From a virus: a stretch of DNA of 64,000 bases. This document shows, piece after piece, positions 26,129-34,395 of this stretch (position 1 is its first letter; each line of letters opens with the position of its first letter). The translations under genes and the position numbers were made by a program. The stretch is from IMG/VR virus record IMGVR_UViG_3300028920_000065, positions 1 through 64,000 of that record. The stretch is one strand, 5' to 3'. The notes under the pieces were generated by a model. That model worked only from the letters and a program-made list of their open reading frames with translations, searched no databases and had not been told where the DNA came from.

Positions 26129-27724
26129 TTACATCATGCCATTATTCATAGGCATTACATTTTCTTCTTCATCATAAATTACTGCTGTTTCCATAGTCAA
26201 AACAATTCCAGCCAAAGAAACAGCATTCAAAAAAGCCGCCTTTGTAACCTTTGCTGGATCTATAATTCCAGCCTCATACATATTATCAACATAATCCATG
26301 GATATTACATCAAAACCATATCCAATTTTTTCAAGATTATTTATTACAACATCAACACGTCCACCGGCATTTGCAACAATTTGTTTCATTGGAGAAAGAA
26401 TTGCTTCTTTTATAATAGTTTCACCAATATTTTCAGCATTTAATTTTGTTGAAATTTTTGCAAGACAAGTTCCACCACCTTCAACAATTCCATCTAAAAG
26501 TGCTGCTTTTGTTGCATTTAAGGAATCTTCTACTCTATCTTTCTTTTCTTTCAATTCTATTTCTGTCATTGCTCCAATATAAAGAACACCAATTCCACCA
26601 GATAATCTACCAAGCCTTTTTTGAAGTCTTTCTTTTTCATGATCAGATGTAGTTTCTTTCATTGTTTTTTTAACAAGATCAATTCTCTTGCTAACATTTG
26701 ATTTCAATCCAAGTCCACCAACAAGAGTTGTTTGATCTTTTGTGACAATAACTTTTCTAACACCACCAAGATGATTTGTTCCAATTTTTTCAAGTGAAAT
26801 TCCTTCATTTTTACCACAAACAGTTGCTCCTGTATATGCAGCAATGTCTTGAAGGATATTTATCTTTTCTTGACCAATTTCTGGTGACTTTGTTGCACAA
26901 AATCTTATTTTACCTTGAAGTTTATTTTGAATTATAAAATGGAGAACAGAATCTTCAATTTCATTTGCTATCATGAAAACTGATTTATTAGTCTTATTTG
27001 CACTTGTCAAAACAGGAATGAGTGCTTCTGGTGAATTTACTGTACCATTATAAATTAAAACTATAGCATCCTCAAGAATTGCTTCATTTCTTTCAATATT
27101 GGTGACAAGATATTGAGATATCCATCCCTTATCATATCCCATTCCCTCTTCAACTTTAGCAAATGTATTTGTATCAGGAGAATTTTCAATTGTAATTACT
27201 CCATCATCCCCTACCTTTTTAAGAGCATCAGATATAAGGCTTGCAATTTCTTCATCTCCATTGGCAGAAATTTTTGCAATCTGATAAATTTCTTCATCTG
27301 TTGTTATTTCTTTTTTTGATTTTTCAATTTCTTCAACAACAACTTTAGCAATTTTATCCATTTCTCTTTTTATTTGCATTGGATCATGACCTGCGGCAAG
27401 ATATTTCATTCCTTCTTTAATCATTGCTTGAACAAGAACAGTTGCAGTTGTAGTTCCATCACCTGCTTCATAATTTGTCTGATTTGCTGCTTCCTTAAGA
27501 AGCATCGAACCAGATTTCATTGCTGAATCTCTAAAATTAATTGATTTGGCAACAGTAACTCCATCCTTTGTAACATTTGGAAGTCCAAATTCTCTTTGTA
27601 TCAATGCGGTCCTACCTCTTGCGCCAAGTGTTACCTTAACAGCATCAGCGGTTTTATTGAGCCCTTCAAGAATTTTTTCTCTTGCTTCATTTCCAAAAAT
27701 TACATCATTTGTTTTATCATACAT
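26129..27724 (-). CDS. groEL: Phage chaperonin GroEL (Hsp60)
   Basis: 531 aa, close to full bacterial length (548). Diagnostic stretches: VKVTLGARGRTALI (residues 29-42), TKDGVTVAKSI, YEAGDGTTTATVL with the ATP-hydrolysis loop, KISANGDEEIA, RLGRLSGGIGVLYIGA (about 370), DRVEDSLNATKAALLDGI carrying the conserved catalytic Asp region, and EGGGTC. The C-terminus is EENVMPMNNGMM rather than the usual GGM repeats. It folds proteins in a chamber capped by GroES; the next gene upstream encodes that cap. Phage GroELs are known in a few large phages. Flanked by a terminator and co-transcribed with groES and the UvsY-like gene. Confidence 0.97.
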   Translation of the reverse strand: MYDKTNDVIFGNEAREKILEGLNKTADAVKVTLGARGRTALIQREFGLPNVTKDGVTVAKSINFRDSAMKSGSMLLKEAANQTNYEAGDGTTTATVLVQAMIKEGMKYLAAGHDPMQIKREMDKIAKVVVEEIEKSKKEITTDEEIYQIAKISANGDEEIASLISDALKKVGDDGVITIENSPDTNTFAKVEEGMGYDKGWISQYLVTNIERNEAILEDAIVLIYNGTVNSPEALIPVLTSANKTNKSVFMIANEIEDSVLHFIIQNKLQGKIRFCATKSPEIGQEKINILQDIAAYTGATVCGKNEGISLEKIGTNHLGGVRKVIVTKDQTTLVGGLGLKSNVSKRIDLVKKTMKETTSDHEKERLQKRLGRLSGGIGVLYIGAMTEIELKEKKDRVEDSLNATKAALLDGIVEGGGTCLAKISTKLNAENIGETIIKEAILSPMKQIVANAGGRVDVVINNLEKIGYGFDVISMDYVDNMYEAGIIDPAKVTKAAFLNAVSLAGIVLTMETAVIYDEEENVMPMNNGMM

Positions 27725-27725
27725 T

Positions 27726-27995
27726 TTAAATTACCTCCTTCACAATTATTTTTTTAATTTCTATCGCATAAATTTCATCTAATTCATCTAATTTAATGGC
27801 ATATTCTTTTTTAAAATACACAATATCTCCTTTTTTTAATTCTTCATCAATATTATTCAATACTTCAGCTTTGACTAAGCCAGCATTCAATTTTTTCTTT
27901 TCTGGCATAATAAATTCATTATTGTCTTTTTCTTTTTTGTTTACATTATCAATAATATTAACGATAATATAACCATTTAAACCTTCATACTTCAT
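27726..27995 (-). CDS. groES: Co-chaperonin GroES / gp31-like
   Basis: 89 aa. Start at the ATG at 27995, with GGGAG six bases upstream. Barrel strands read GYIIVNIIDN (residues 7-16), then a mobile-loop-like charged segment, LNAGLVKAEVL, and LKKGDIVYFKKEYAIKL (about 57-73), which matches the GroES/gp31 K-x-G-D-x-V-x-F motif. In T4, gp31 replaces GroES to enlarge the chamber for gp23. Here it sits one base from groEL, so the phage carries the whole machine. The sequence is divergent; adjacency supports the call. Confidence 0.85.
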   Translation of the reverse strand: MKYEGLNGYIIVNIIDNVNKKEKDNNEFIMPEKKKLNAGLVKAEVLNNIDEELKKGDIVYFKKEYAIKLDELDEIYAIEIKKIIVKEVI

Positions 27996-27996
27996 T

Positions 27997-28404
27997 TTAA
28001 GCTCCCATTCTAAATTTTTCATACTGAATTATGTTACTGATATTTTGTTGTAAATCTTTCAAGTATTTTATTAATCTTTCACAATTATCCAACTTATTCT
28101 TTAGTTTATTTATAGAATCGTTTAAATCCATCAATTCTTTCTCAGAATTTTTAATATAAAAATCACGTTCTGATTTACTCGTAAAAGCTGAAAAAATATC
28201 CTCCTCGGATTCATCTTTATAAAAATCATATCTTTCCTTCAATTTTTCATTATATTTTCTTTGTAAAATAATACACGATTCCATTATACCATCAGTCATT
28301 CCAATAATTTTTGAATAAATTGATGGAATTTTTTTGGATACTTTTGTAATATCATTCCTTTGTAAATCCGTTTCTTCATATATTTTTGTAATAAATTCCT
28401 TCAT
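27997..28404 (-). CDS. uvsY: Recombination mediator, UvsY-like
   Basis: 135 aa from the ATG at 28404 (AAGGAGGTTGAGATA upstream); T4 UvsY is 137. By-eye alignment: ERYDFYKDES against T4 ARLDYYSGRG in the middle, then SERDFYIKNSEKELMDL and a C-terminal helix ending IIQYEKFRMGA against T4 IQDMRAFEAGK. UvsY loads the UvsX recombinase onto gp32-coated ssDNA as a hexamer. Lengths and the end signature agree; identity is low. First gene of the groESL operon under the early promoter at 28437-28464. Confidence 0.65.
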   Translation of the reverse strand: MKEFITKIYEETDLQRNDITKVSKKIPSIYSKIIGMTDGIMESCIILQRKYNEKLKERYDFYKDESEEDIFSAFTSKSERDFYIKNSEKELMDLNDSINKLKNKLDNCERLIKYLKDLQQNISNIIQYEKFRMGA

Positions 28405-28436
28405 TATCTCAACCTCCTTATTCAAGTTTCTATTAC

Positions 28437-28464
28437 TTTATACAAATTTTTTTAAGAATGTAAA
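28437..28464 (-). promoter_or_regulatory. Early-type promoter for uvsY-groES-groEL
   Basis: Minus strand TTTACA, 16-base spacer TTCTTAAAAAAATTTG, TATAAA. Divergent from the late box at 28481. Confidence 0.8.
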
Positions 28465-28480
28465 GAATAAAATTAAAAAA

Positions 28481-28497
28481 AATAAATAATATTGAAT
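28481..28497 (+). promoter_or_regulatory. Late-type promoter
   Basis: AATAAATAATATTGAAT on the plus strand, 22 bases before the virion-protein ATG at 28519. Confidence 0.75.
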
Positions 28498-28518
28498 ATA
28501 TTATAGGAGTTTTCAAAC

Positions 28519-29880
28519 ATGCCATCATTCAATACATCAATTTATGGAATATGTGGAAGAAGAAGAGTTGCAAACCCAGAACTAAAAATATTAGTACTAA
28601 CAAACAGTACAGATAGTATGCGACCACGACCAGAAAGTCAAATCATTTCAGACAGCAACAATATTTATTTTGTTTGTACGGATGAGGCAACAAAAAGTTT
28701 TATAATAAAATCTAATTTTGATTTTTCTGTAATAACTGAAAAAGAACTAGATTTAGGAGGCACTACAAAAAGAACTTTAGAATCACCAGCTTGGGCAAAA
28801 ACAGATAAAAGTGAAATAATTATAGGTGGTGATGAAAACACTAACAATGCTGGTGGTTATCCAGCAGCAGATTACAATAAAGAAATTACACGAATTACAG
28901 CATCTACATTATCAGCAGTTTCAACATACCCTACTGGTCATAATCCAGCTGTTAGGACATCAGGTACATATAATAACTCCACAATATATAATCAATTATT
29001 AAATAGTTCTGGTGATTTAATAATGGTCGGAAAAGGATATGCCCAAGGTAATAATTATTCGAGACATAATTCAAGTTTCGTTGAGCAAAGCTACAAATTT
29101 ATTGATTATCCATATATTATTTCCGGTAGTGACATCACAGGCGATATTTTGTATATTGCTGGTCAACAGTACGTAACCAGAATAGATACGAGTACAGATA
29201 CGATAGACGCAGCTTACGATTTTGTTAATGGCGCAATTACTTTTTATCTTAGACGTGTTATTTACGGATCAGATGGCGCCGTGTATGTCGCTGGTTATTA
29301 TATATCAGGCGCAAGCGCAGCAAAAGGATGGATAGCAAAGCTATCGTCCGATCTAACGACAAAAACCTGGGAAAAAGATTTCAATATTACAGCGTCAAAT
29401 TCAGATACTAGATTTTTTGGTATTTGTGAGCATCAAGGGAAACTGTATGTGACTGGAAAATATACAGACCTGAGCAGCAATACATATGGTTTTGTGGCAC
29501 GTGTAAATATGTCAACTGGGAATTTCGAACAGTGCATTGGAATAACCGAAGTAACGAACTCATATATATTTAATAATATTATTGAATCCATTAATAATAA
29601 TCTTTATGTTGGCGGATATTCCCGCCCCTATAACGCTGCAAGAAACGAGCCAACAGTAATAGGATTATTTAACCAGACAGATTTAACATGGTTAAACGGA
29701 AAGTCAACCTCAGGTAACGAATACTCATTTGCAACTGAGGCTTTTACTCAGTCCGCACCAGGATCTACTTATGCCGCCAGTGGTGCAACAATATCAAATC
29801 CCTCGACTGGAACTTCTACAAAACAAGGTAAGGATCTTGGAAATTCAGGAACATTAACAGATACAGTTTATACGGAGTAA
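28519..29880 (+). CDS. Probable virion propeller-like protein (tail fibre or decoration)
   Basis: 453 aa, rich in Ser/Thr/Gly/Tyr with regular repeats of the type D-I-L-Y-I-A-G, G-A-V-Y-V-A-G-Y and G-K-L-Y-V-T-G-K about every 45-50 residues (about 155-370). That is the spacing of a beta-propeller (kelch/SBBP-like). The stretch around residues 200-370 is clearly less A+T-rich than the rest of the window. A late-type promoter precedes it. A second protein of this composition lies at 61756-63381 among tail genes, so a receptor-binding or fibre role is likely but inferred. ATG with AGGAGTTTTCAAAC. Confidence 0.7.
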   Translation: MPSFNTSIYGICGRRRVANPELKILVLTNSTDSMRPRPESQIISDSNNIYFVCTDEATKSFIIKSNFDFSVITEKELDLGGTTKRTLESPAWAKTDKSEIIIGGDENTNNAGGYPAADYNKEITRITASTLSAVSTYPTGHNPAVRTSGTYNNSTIYNQLLNSSGDLIMVGKGYAQGNNYSRHNSSFVEQSYKFIDYPYIISGSDITGDILYIAGQQYVTRIDTSTDTIDAAYDFVNGAITFYLRRVIYGSDGAVYVAGYYISGASAAKGWIAKLSSDLTTKTWEKDFNITASNSDTRFFGICEHQGKLYVTGKYTDLSSNTYGFVARVNMSTGNFEQCIGITEVTNSYIFNNIIESINNNLYVGGYSRPYNAARNEPTVIGLFNQTDLTWLNGKSTSGNEYSFATEAFTQSAPGSTYAASGATISNPSTGTSTKQGKDLGNSGTLTDTVYTE

Positions 29881-29882
29881 TT

Positions 29883-30185
29883 ATGAAAATTAAGGATCAG
29901 GAAAAGGAAAAGGAAAAACATAATTATCCTAAGGATCAAGAATTTGATAATTTTAACAGCAAAAATGTTGGTAACAAAAACAACGACTTGTTTAAAAACA
30001 AAGATGTTGATTTTGAATGTCCGGAATGCGGAAACACAAAATTAAAATTTATAGCCTTAATCCCTGCTGATACTCGACATGACTATTATATCGCAAAGCT
30101 AAAATGTAATAAATGTAAAAAAGAATTTATTGCTACGATTACAGAAACAGAAACAGATGAAAAAGATGAAGAAATGAAAAAATAA
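29883..30185 (+). CDS. Zinc-ribbon protein, 100 aa
   Basis: Two CxxC knuckles, CPECGNTKLKF (residues 45-48 onward) and CNKCKKEF (about 79), frame a beta ribbon. The flanks are Lys/Glu-rich and probably disordered. It follows the propeller-like protein by two bases and shares its transcript. Nucleic-acid or protein binding is the usual role of such ribbons. Confidence 0.7.
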   Translation: MKIKDQEKEKEKHNYPKDQEFDNFNSKNVGNKNNDLFKNKDVDFECPECGNTKLKFIALIPADTRHDYYIAKLKCNKCKKEFIATITETETDEKDEEMKK

Positions 30186-30203
30186 TTTGTTTGTTTAGAG
30201 AAT

Positions 30204-30275
30204 CGAAAATTATTTACCTATATCTTACTATCAAAAAACTATAAAAATTGCTCAGAGAACCTCATATTTGCTAAA
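30204..30275 (+). repeat. Intergenic ~80-nt element, copy C
   Basis: Plus strand contains CGAAAATTATTTACCTATAT, CTTACTATCAAAAAA and AAAAATTGCTCAGAG, matching copies A and D block for block. It fills the gap between convergent genes ending at 30185 and 30280. Confidence 0.6.
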
Positions 30276-30279
30276 AAGA

Positions 30280-30969
30280 CTATCCAAATAACCATTCAGG
30301 TTCTTCAGAATACTTATTTTCTACCTCTTCATATACTTGTTCAATAATTTGTTCACCTTCCTCTTTTATTTCTTGCCAATTTATTGCCCTACCACCAAGT
30401 ATTTCTGATGAAAATTTATTCAAATTTCTACCCCATTGTATAAGTGTATGACCAAGAACAAGTTTTTGGAATGTATGATTTTCATAAATTAATTCTGGAT
30501 TGTCATATGTTTCATTTACAAATACATCAAGATAAATTTTTGTTTGATCTTCTAAATTTTTTAGACTGAAAACATTAGTTGTTGGATTATAATTAAAATC
30601 AAAATAAAATCCTGTAGATATTTGAAGTTGAGAAAAATAAGCATTTGAATAACTGTAAGATATAAGATCATCTGCAAAACTAACTTCTCTTTCATATACA
30701 TATTTTCTTCTTGAAATTGGAAATCCAATAGATTCTGGATAATAACCTACTACATATAATATATTTGAATCCAATGTATATTCATAAGTATTTGCTGTAA
30801 GAGATAATTCATATATATCTGGTCTAGTTCCATCATCATGATTTTCTGCAAACCATTTTAATGCTCTTGGAACAATAATACTTTGAAATTGTGTTTCTGA
30901 TACATTTATTCTTCTGTATTCTGAACCAGCCTCTTGAAAGATTAGTGTTTGTAATGCTGAAATATTCAT
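30280..30969 (-). CDS. 13: Neck (head completion) protein, gp13-like
   Basis: 229 aa from the ATG at 30969 with AAGGAG upstream (T4 gp13 is 309). The C-terminal 60 residues follow the T4 gp13 pattern: HTFQKLVLGHTLIQWGRNLN, then a GG-x-x-I helix (ILGGRAINWQEIKEEGEQII) and a closing E-E ... P-x-W-L-F-G, against T4 MMLPGGVTIDGQRLIEEA and PPFGILVG. In the N-terminal half, LSLTANTYEYTL and NILYVVGYYP are the beta strands typical of these adaptors. Gp13 and gp14 seal the packed head; the gp14 homolog is 10 kb away on the other strand. A late-type promoter precedes it. Confidence 0.65.
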   Translation of the reverse strand: MNISALQTLIFQEAGSEYRRINVSETQFQSIIVPRALKWFAENHDDGTRPDIYELSLTANTYEYTLDSNILYVVGYYPESIGFPISRRKYVYEREVSFADDLISYSYSNAYFSQLQISTGFYFDFNYNPTTNVFSLKNLEDQTKIYLDVFVNETYDNPELIYENHTFQKLVLGHTLIQWGRNLNKFSSEILGGRAINWQEIKEEGEQIIEQVYEEVENKYSEEPEWLFG

Positions 30970-31283
30970 ATCATTTTCTCCTTGTAATATTATCAATATT
31001 ATTTATTTAATGAAGGAGAAAAACTTGTTTTTCGACTGAATGGACTGAATGCTAATAATATATGATTCTATAAAAAAATCAAAATGCACACTTCTCCTTT
31101 TTACTTATCTTTTTTGAATATATATTTTTTTATATATTTTTTAAGATTCTTTTCAATTTTTTTTCTTTTTTTTTGATTAATTTTTTAATTGAAATTTAAT
31201 CGACATAGTATTATCTTAATCAAAATTCTAAAACATAAATGAAATAAGTTTCTACAAGAGAAATTAGATAAAAAATTGAAAAA
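30970..31283. other. Intergenic stretch, 314 bp
   Basis: Holds the minus-strand late box for the gp13-like gene (30991-31010) and a tandem GACTGAATG pair at 31034-31051. The rest is T-rich sequence at 31110-31190 with no open frame, hairpin terminator or promoter that I can support. Confidence 0.6.
30991..31010 (-). promoter_or_regulatory. Late-type promoter for gp13-like gene
   Basis: Minus strand TTAAATAAATAATATTGATA, about 22 bases before the chosen ATG. Confidence 0.7.
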
Positions 31284-33443
31284 TTATCTAATATTCCCGA
31301 GTCCTTTTTTCAAAGAAGTAACAAATTTATTTTCTTTACTTCTTGTTTTGAATTTAGTTAGATCATATATTTCTTCAGCAACTTCTTTTTTGGATTCAAT
31401 TTCACAGACTATTTCATCCAATAATTCATAATTCTCTTTTTCTAAATCTGTAGATACATCAAAATCATCAAGAATTGATATTAGAATTTTATTATCCATT
31501 TTACAACAAATTTCATCTTCCAAATCTTTTATTCCTGTAATTGGTTCGTATTGATTAATTCTAATAAATCTTATCAATTCTTCTCTACTTAAAAATTCTT
31601 TTTTTCTTAGTGTTTCTTTCATAAAATCTTTGATATTTGTTTTTCTTCTTTCTCTATCTCTTTTTGCTTCTTCTAAAATTCTTTTTGTTGTCCTAATTCC
31701 TTCTATTTCTTCTTTTAATTGTTTTAACATTTGTTTTTGATGATTTGACATTTTTTCATACTTAAATATCTTTTGTTTTTCTTTTTCAAAATCAACATTT
31801 TCATCTTTTAAACATGTTTCTTTTAATTTTAATTTTCTTGTTGTAAAAAGAATTGGATTCATTTCTCTTTTTTTATCAAATTCTGATTCTATGATGTCTA
31901 CATACTTAAAAACTAAATCACTATCTAGAAAAATGTAACGATTGAAATCTTCACGAAAAATGGGAGATCTGAATGCCTGGTCAGTTCCTAAAATTTCAAG
32001 AAGTTTTCTACTAAATAATTTTACATTTTCAGTTTGTGGAAGAATTGACAATCTTTTTAAAATAGATCTTTTCATATCCTTCCAACAATAAACCGTTTGA
32101 TGTTTTTCCATCATTGATTTATAGAGTTTTTGAGTTTTTTCTGTGAATTCACCAAATGTTGCTGAATTACATATGTCTAAAACAATCTCAGACTGGGCAA
32201 GCCGATCAAGAGTCACGGAATCGTGTGATTTATGGTTGCTGTACTTGAGATTATCATTATCTATATATTCTAGTGTTTTCTCTACACATTCCCTTTTTAT
32301 TTTATTTTTTTCTTTCTTTTGTTCTTTGATGTATTTATTTGTTTTTGTTTCCTGAATTCCTGTTGCATAAATATTTTGAAAATGTGATGTCTTTTGATTT
32401 ACAAAATCTTTTTTAGTTTTATAAATTTCTCTTTTATTATTAATACAGGAATTAATCATATCTGATTTAAGATTTTCAGGAAATGTTTCATAAAAATGAT
32501 TTTCTGTAAAATTGCTACTGTTTAAATCATGATATGTATTTTTGAAAACTTTACTCAATCCATTTTCACCAAAAAATGATTGTAATTTATCATCTACAGA
32601 GGAATTGAATTCAGTAAAATATTCAGGTGTTATAAAATTTTTATTTGTATAGATGAACATTCGTAAATAAAACATCATCCACCAATCAATTTTCACGTTA
32701 TGATCATTAAGAAATTTTTTACAAATTTTAACATCATGAATTTGATTTCCTCGAATAATAGAATTTTTTGTTTTTGTTAAAAATTGTTTATGAAGTTCAT
32801 AACCATTTTTTTCAAACCAAGATGCCCTATCTGAATATGTTCTTATTTGAATTCCTAGTTTTTTTGCTGCTTTTTTAGCATCATATTTACTCATGCCAAA
32901 CATGATTTCAAGTTGTTTATACGTAAAACAAATTCTTTCTGATGCTATAGCAAAAAGGGATAATAATATCATTGGAATAAAATCCCAATCACATAATTTA
33001 ATATTTTTTTGATCGAATGGTATTTCTATAAAAGGTGGAAGGGAGTAGGATAATTTTGACCATTTTATTCCACTTCTACCATTATATTGATAGTATTCTG
33101 TTCCATTTTCTTCCATCTTATTGAATAAATGAATATTTGATTGGTGAATAGAATTATATGGTTGAACAAGAATATCCAGATGGTTTTCTAATTTTTTTAA
33201 TCTTTTTTTATGATTTGTTTTTTTGAAATCATAATCATGACCATATATTAATTTATAGAAATTGATTGATGTAAGTTTTGCATATCTTTTTTGATCACGT
33301 CCTTTATAGTTTGGATTTATGATCGATGATACAACAAATATTTTCCAAAGGAGTTTTTTGCTAATGTTATTTTCATTTTTAACATTAGTTGCACGTTTGA
33401 AAAACATTGCTTCTGCTAATGGTCTGATTGATGTTAGACGCAT
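31284..33443 (-). CDS. Unrecognised 719-aa protein
   Basis: No family recognised. The N-terminal 330 residues are a mixed alpha/beta region with aromatic patches (IKWSKLSYSLPPFIEIPF, KIDWWMMFYLRMFIYTN) and an HTH-like segment FTYKQLEIMFGMSKYDAKKA (about 173-192). The C-terminal 250 residues are highly charged and helical with coiled-coil stretches (KQMLKQLKEEIEGIRTTKRI). No signal peptide, Walker or nuclease motif. The HTH and size could suit a replication initiator or transcription factor, but that is a guess. It stands alone on the minus strand between convergent and divergent plus genes, with an early-type and a late-type promoter upstream. Confidence 0.8.
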   Translation of the reverse strand: MRLTSIRPLAEAMFFKRATNVKNENNISKKLLWKIFVVSSIINPNYKGRDQKRYAKLTSINFYKLIYGHDYDFKKTNHKKRLKKLENHLDILVQPYNSIHQSNIHLFNKMEENGTEYYQYNGRSGIKWSKLSYSLPPFIEIPFDQKNIKLCDWDFIPMILLSLFAIASERICFTYKQLEIMFGMSKYDAKKAAKKLGIQIRTYSDRASWFEKNGYELHKQFLTKTKNSIIRGNQIHDVKICKKFLNDHNVKIDWWMMFYLRMFIYTNKNFITPEYFTEFNSSVDDKLQSFFGENGLSKVFKNTYHDLNSSNFTENHFYETFPENLKSDMINSCINNKREIYKTKKDFVNQKTSHFQNIYATGIQETKTNKYIKEQKKEKNKIKRECVEKTLEYIDNDNLKYSNHKSHDSVTLDRLAQSEIVLDICNSATFGEFTEKTQKLYKSMMEKHQTVYCWKDMKRSILKRLSILPQTENVKLFSRKLLEILGTDQAFRSPIFREDFNRYIFLDSDLVFKYVDIIESEFDKKREMNPILFTTRKLKLKETCLKDENVDFEKEKQKIFKYEKMSNHQKQMLKQLKEEIEGIRTTKRILEEAKRDRERRKTNIKDFMKETLRKKEFLSREELIRFIRINQYEPITGIKDLEDEICCKMDNKILISILDDFDVSTDLEKENYELLDEIVCEIESKKEVAEEIYDLTKFKTRSKENKFVTSLKKGLGNIR

Positions 33444-33473
33444 TATTCTCCCTAAAAAATAATTCTATTAGAT

Positions 33474-33499
33474 TTTATACATTCTTTTGAGAAAGTCAA
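33474..33499 (-). promoter_or_regulatory. Early-type promoter variant (14-base spacer)
   Basis: Minus strand TTGACT, 14-base spacer TTCTCAAAAGAATG, TATAAA. It keeps the class boxes but is two bases shorter than every other copy. Confidence 0.55.
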
Positions 33500-33523
33500 G
33501 AGTTTTTTCTCCAAAAATCTTTT

Positions 33524-33542
33524 TCACAATATTATTTATAAC
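33524..33542 (-). promoter_or_regulatory. Late-type promoter upstream of the 719-aa gene
   Basis: Minus strand TTATAAATAATATTGTG. Lies 80-100 bases before the ATG at 33443, behind the early-type promoter, so the gene may be read both early and late. Confidence 0.55.
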
Positions 33543-33611
33543 ATGAAAATTTTCTTATTTATTTTATCAACAGAATATCGCATTAATTGGTTTACTCTTC
33601 TTCCTCTTCTT

Positions 33612-33641
33612 TTGAAAGTTTTTTAGTATTTTCATTATAAT
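33612..33641 (+). promoter_or_regulatory. Possible sigma70-type promoter
   Basis: TTGAAA, 18-base spacer, TATAAT, ending 12 bases before the ATG at 33654. Confidence 0.45.
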
Positions 33642-33653
33642 GTTTTAAAGGAA

Positions 33654-33911
33654 ATGTTCAATCAAGAATCTGTTCTTTTTAAATATCCTGATTCAGATGG
33701 AGACGCTGTTTTGATTTATGCATCAAGAGAAGAGAGAATTGGTTCTAATGTTGGATATGATAAGATCTCATTTGTATATAGTAAAATTAGAAAAGGATCA
33801 CATCAAGGAAAATCATTTGTCATAGAATGTGTTTGCGAACCAAGTAATCATATTTCTGCTATGGGATTTCAATCACAAGGAATTTTTTTTAAAAAACTAT
33901 TGACTTTTTAA
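33654..33911 (+). CDS. Hypothetical protein, 85 aa
   Basis: The only ATG in the frame has AAAGGAA almost touching it, so initiation may be poor. Mixed beta-rich sequence with a C-V-C pair (IECVCEPSNH) near residue 63. The 3' end overlaps the early-type promoter of the next gene. Not recognised. Confidence 0.5.
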   Translation: MFNQESVLFKYPDSDGDAVLIYASREERIGSNVGYDKISFVYSKIRKGSHQGKSFVIECVCEPSNHISAMGFQSQGIFFKKLLTF

Positions 33912-33927
33912 AAAAATCTTGTATAAA
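33900..33927 (+). promoter_or_regulatory. Early-type promoter
   Basis: TTGACT, 16-base spacer TTTTAAAAAAATCTTG, TATAAA. Heads the run of genes from the HAD phosphatase to queD. Confidence 0.75.
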
Positions 33928-33955
33928 ATTATTATGAACGATTTTGGAGAAAATT

Positions 33956-34384
33956 ATGTTATATTTTGATATAGATGGAGTAATAAGAAATTTACAAAAA
34001 TCATTAAAAATTGATTTAGAAAATTGGAATGATTTTAATGAATTTCATTATGATAAAATAAAAAATGATCCAAAAAGGCATCTTGAAAATGCTCCATATT
34101 ATGAAAATATGAGAAAGATCATAAATTCTTATGATCAAAAATATTTTATTACATGCTCTTCTGAAAGATTTAAAGATTATACAGAAAATTTTCTTAAACG
34201 TATATTTAATAATTTTTTAGTTATATATGTTGAAAATCCAGAAAGCAAATTATCCTATCTTGGAAGTGATGATTATCTAGTTGATGATTATCCTTTTTAT
34301 AGAGATAAGAGAGTTATTTTAGTTGAAAGAAAATATAATAAAGATTATGTCAAAAATTATGAAATAGTTTGGAGATTAAATTAA
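33956..34384 (+). CDS. HAD-superfamily phosphatase (5'-nucleotidase-like)
   Basis: 142 aa from an ATG with GGAGAAAATT upstream. Motif I FDIDGVIRNL (D4, D6) carries the nucleophile and acid/base aspartates. ITCSSER (about 63) fits motif II, KLSYLG supplies the Lys of motif III, and the paired acidic motif IV is DDYLVDDYPFY (about 107). This layout resembles small deoxyribonucleotidases of the NT5C type. Placed before a DNA methyltransferase and with a dNMP kinase downstream, a role in nucleotide-pool adjustment is plausible. Confidence 0.75.
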   Translation: MLYFDIDGVIRNLQKSLKIDLENWNDFNEFHYDKIKNDPKRHLENAPYYENMRKIINSYDQKYFITCSSERFKDYTENFLKRIFNNFLVIYVENPESKLSYLGSDDYLVDDYPFYRDKRVILVERKYNKDYVKNYEIVWRLN

Positions 34385-34395
34385 AAGGAGTTTAT

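Noticed and set aside
31110-31200. T-rich tract as a terminator
   Set aside because: No stable hairpin with G or C pairs precedes the T-runs; probably compositional.
31200-31270. Possible fifth copy of the ~80-nt element
   Set aside because: Only short A+T-rich stretches agree (ATAAATGAAAT near GTTTC); the CTATACTCT and CTCAGA blocks are missing.
33544-33627. 27-codon plus-strand frame MKIFLFILSTEYR...
   Set aside because: No ribosome site, overlaps promoter sequences of both strands, and looks like chance hydrophobic A+T-rich coding.
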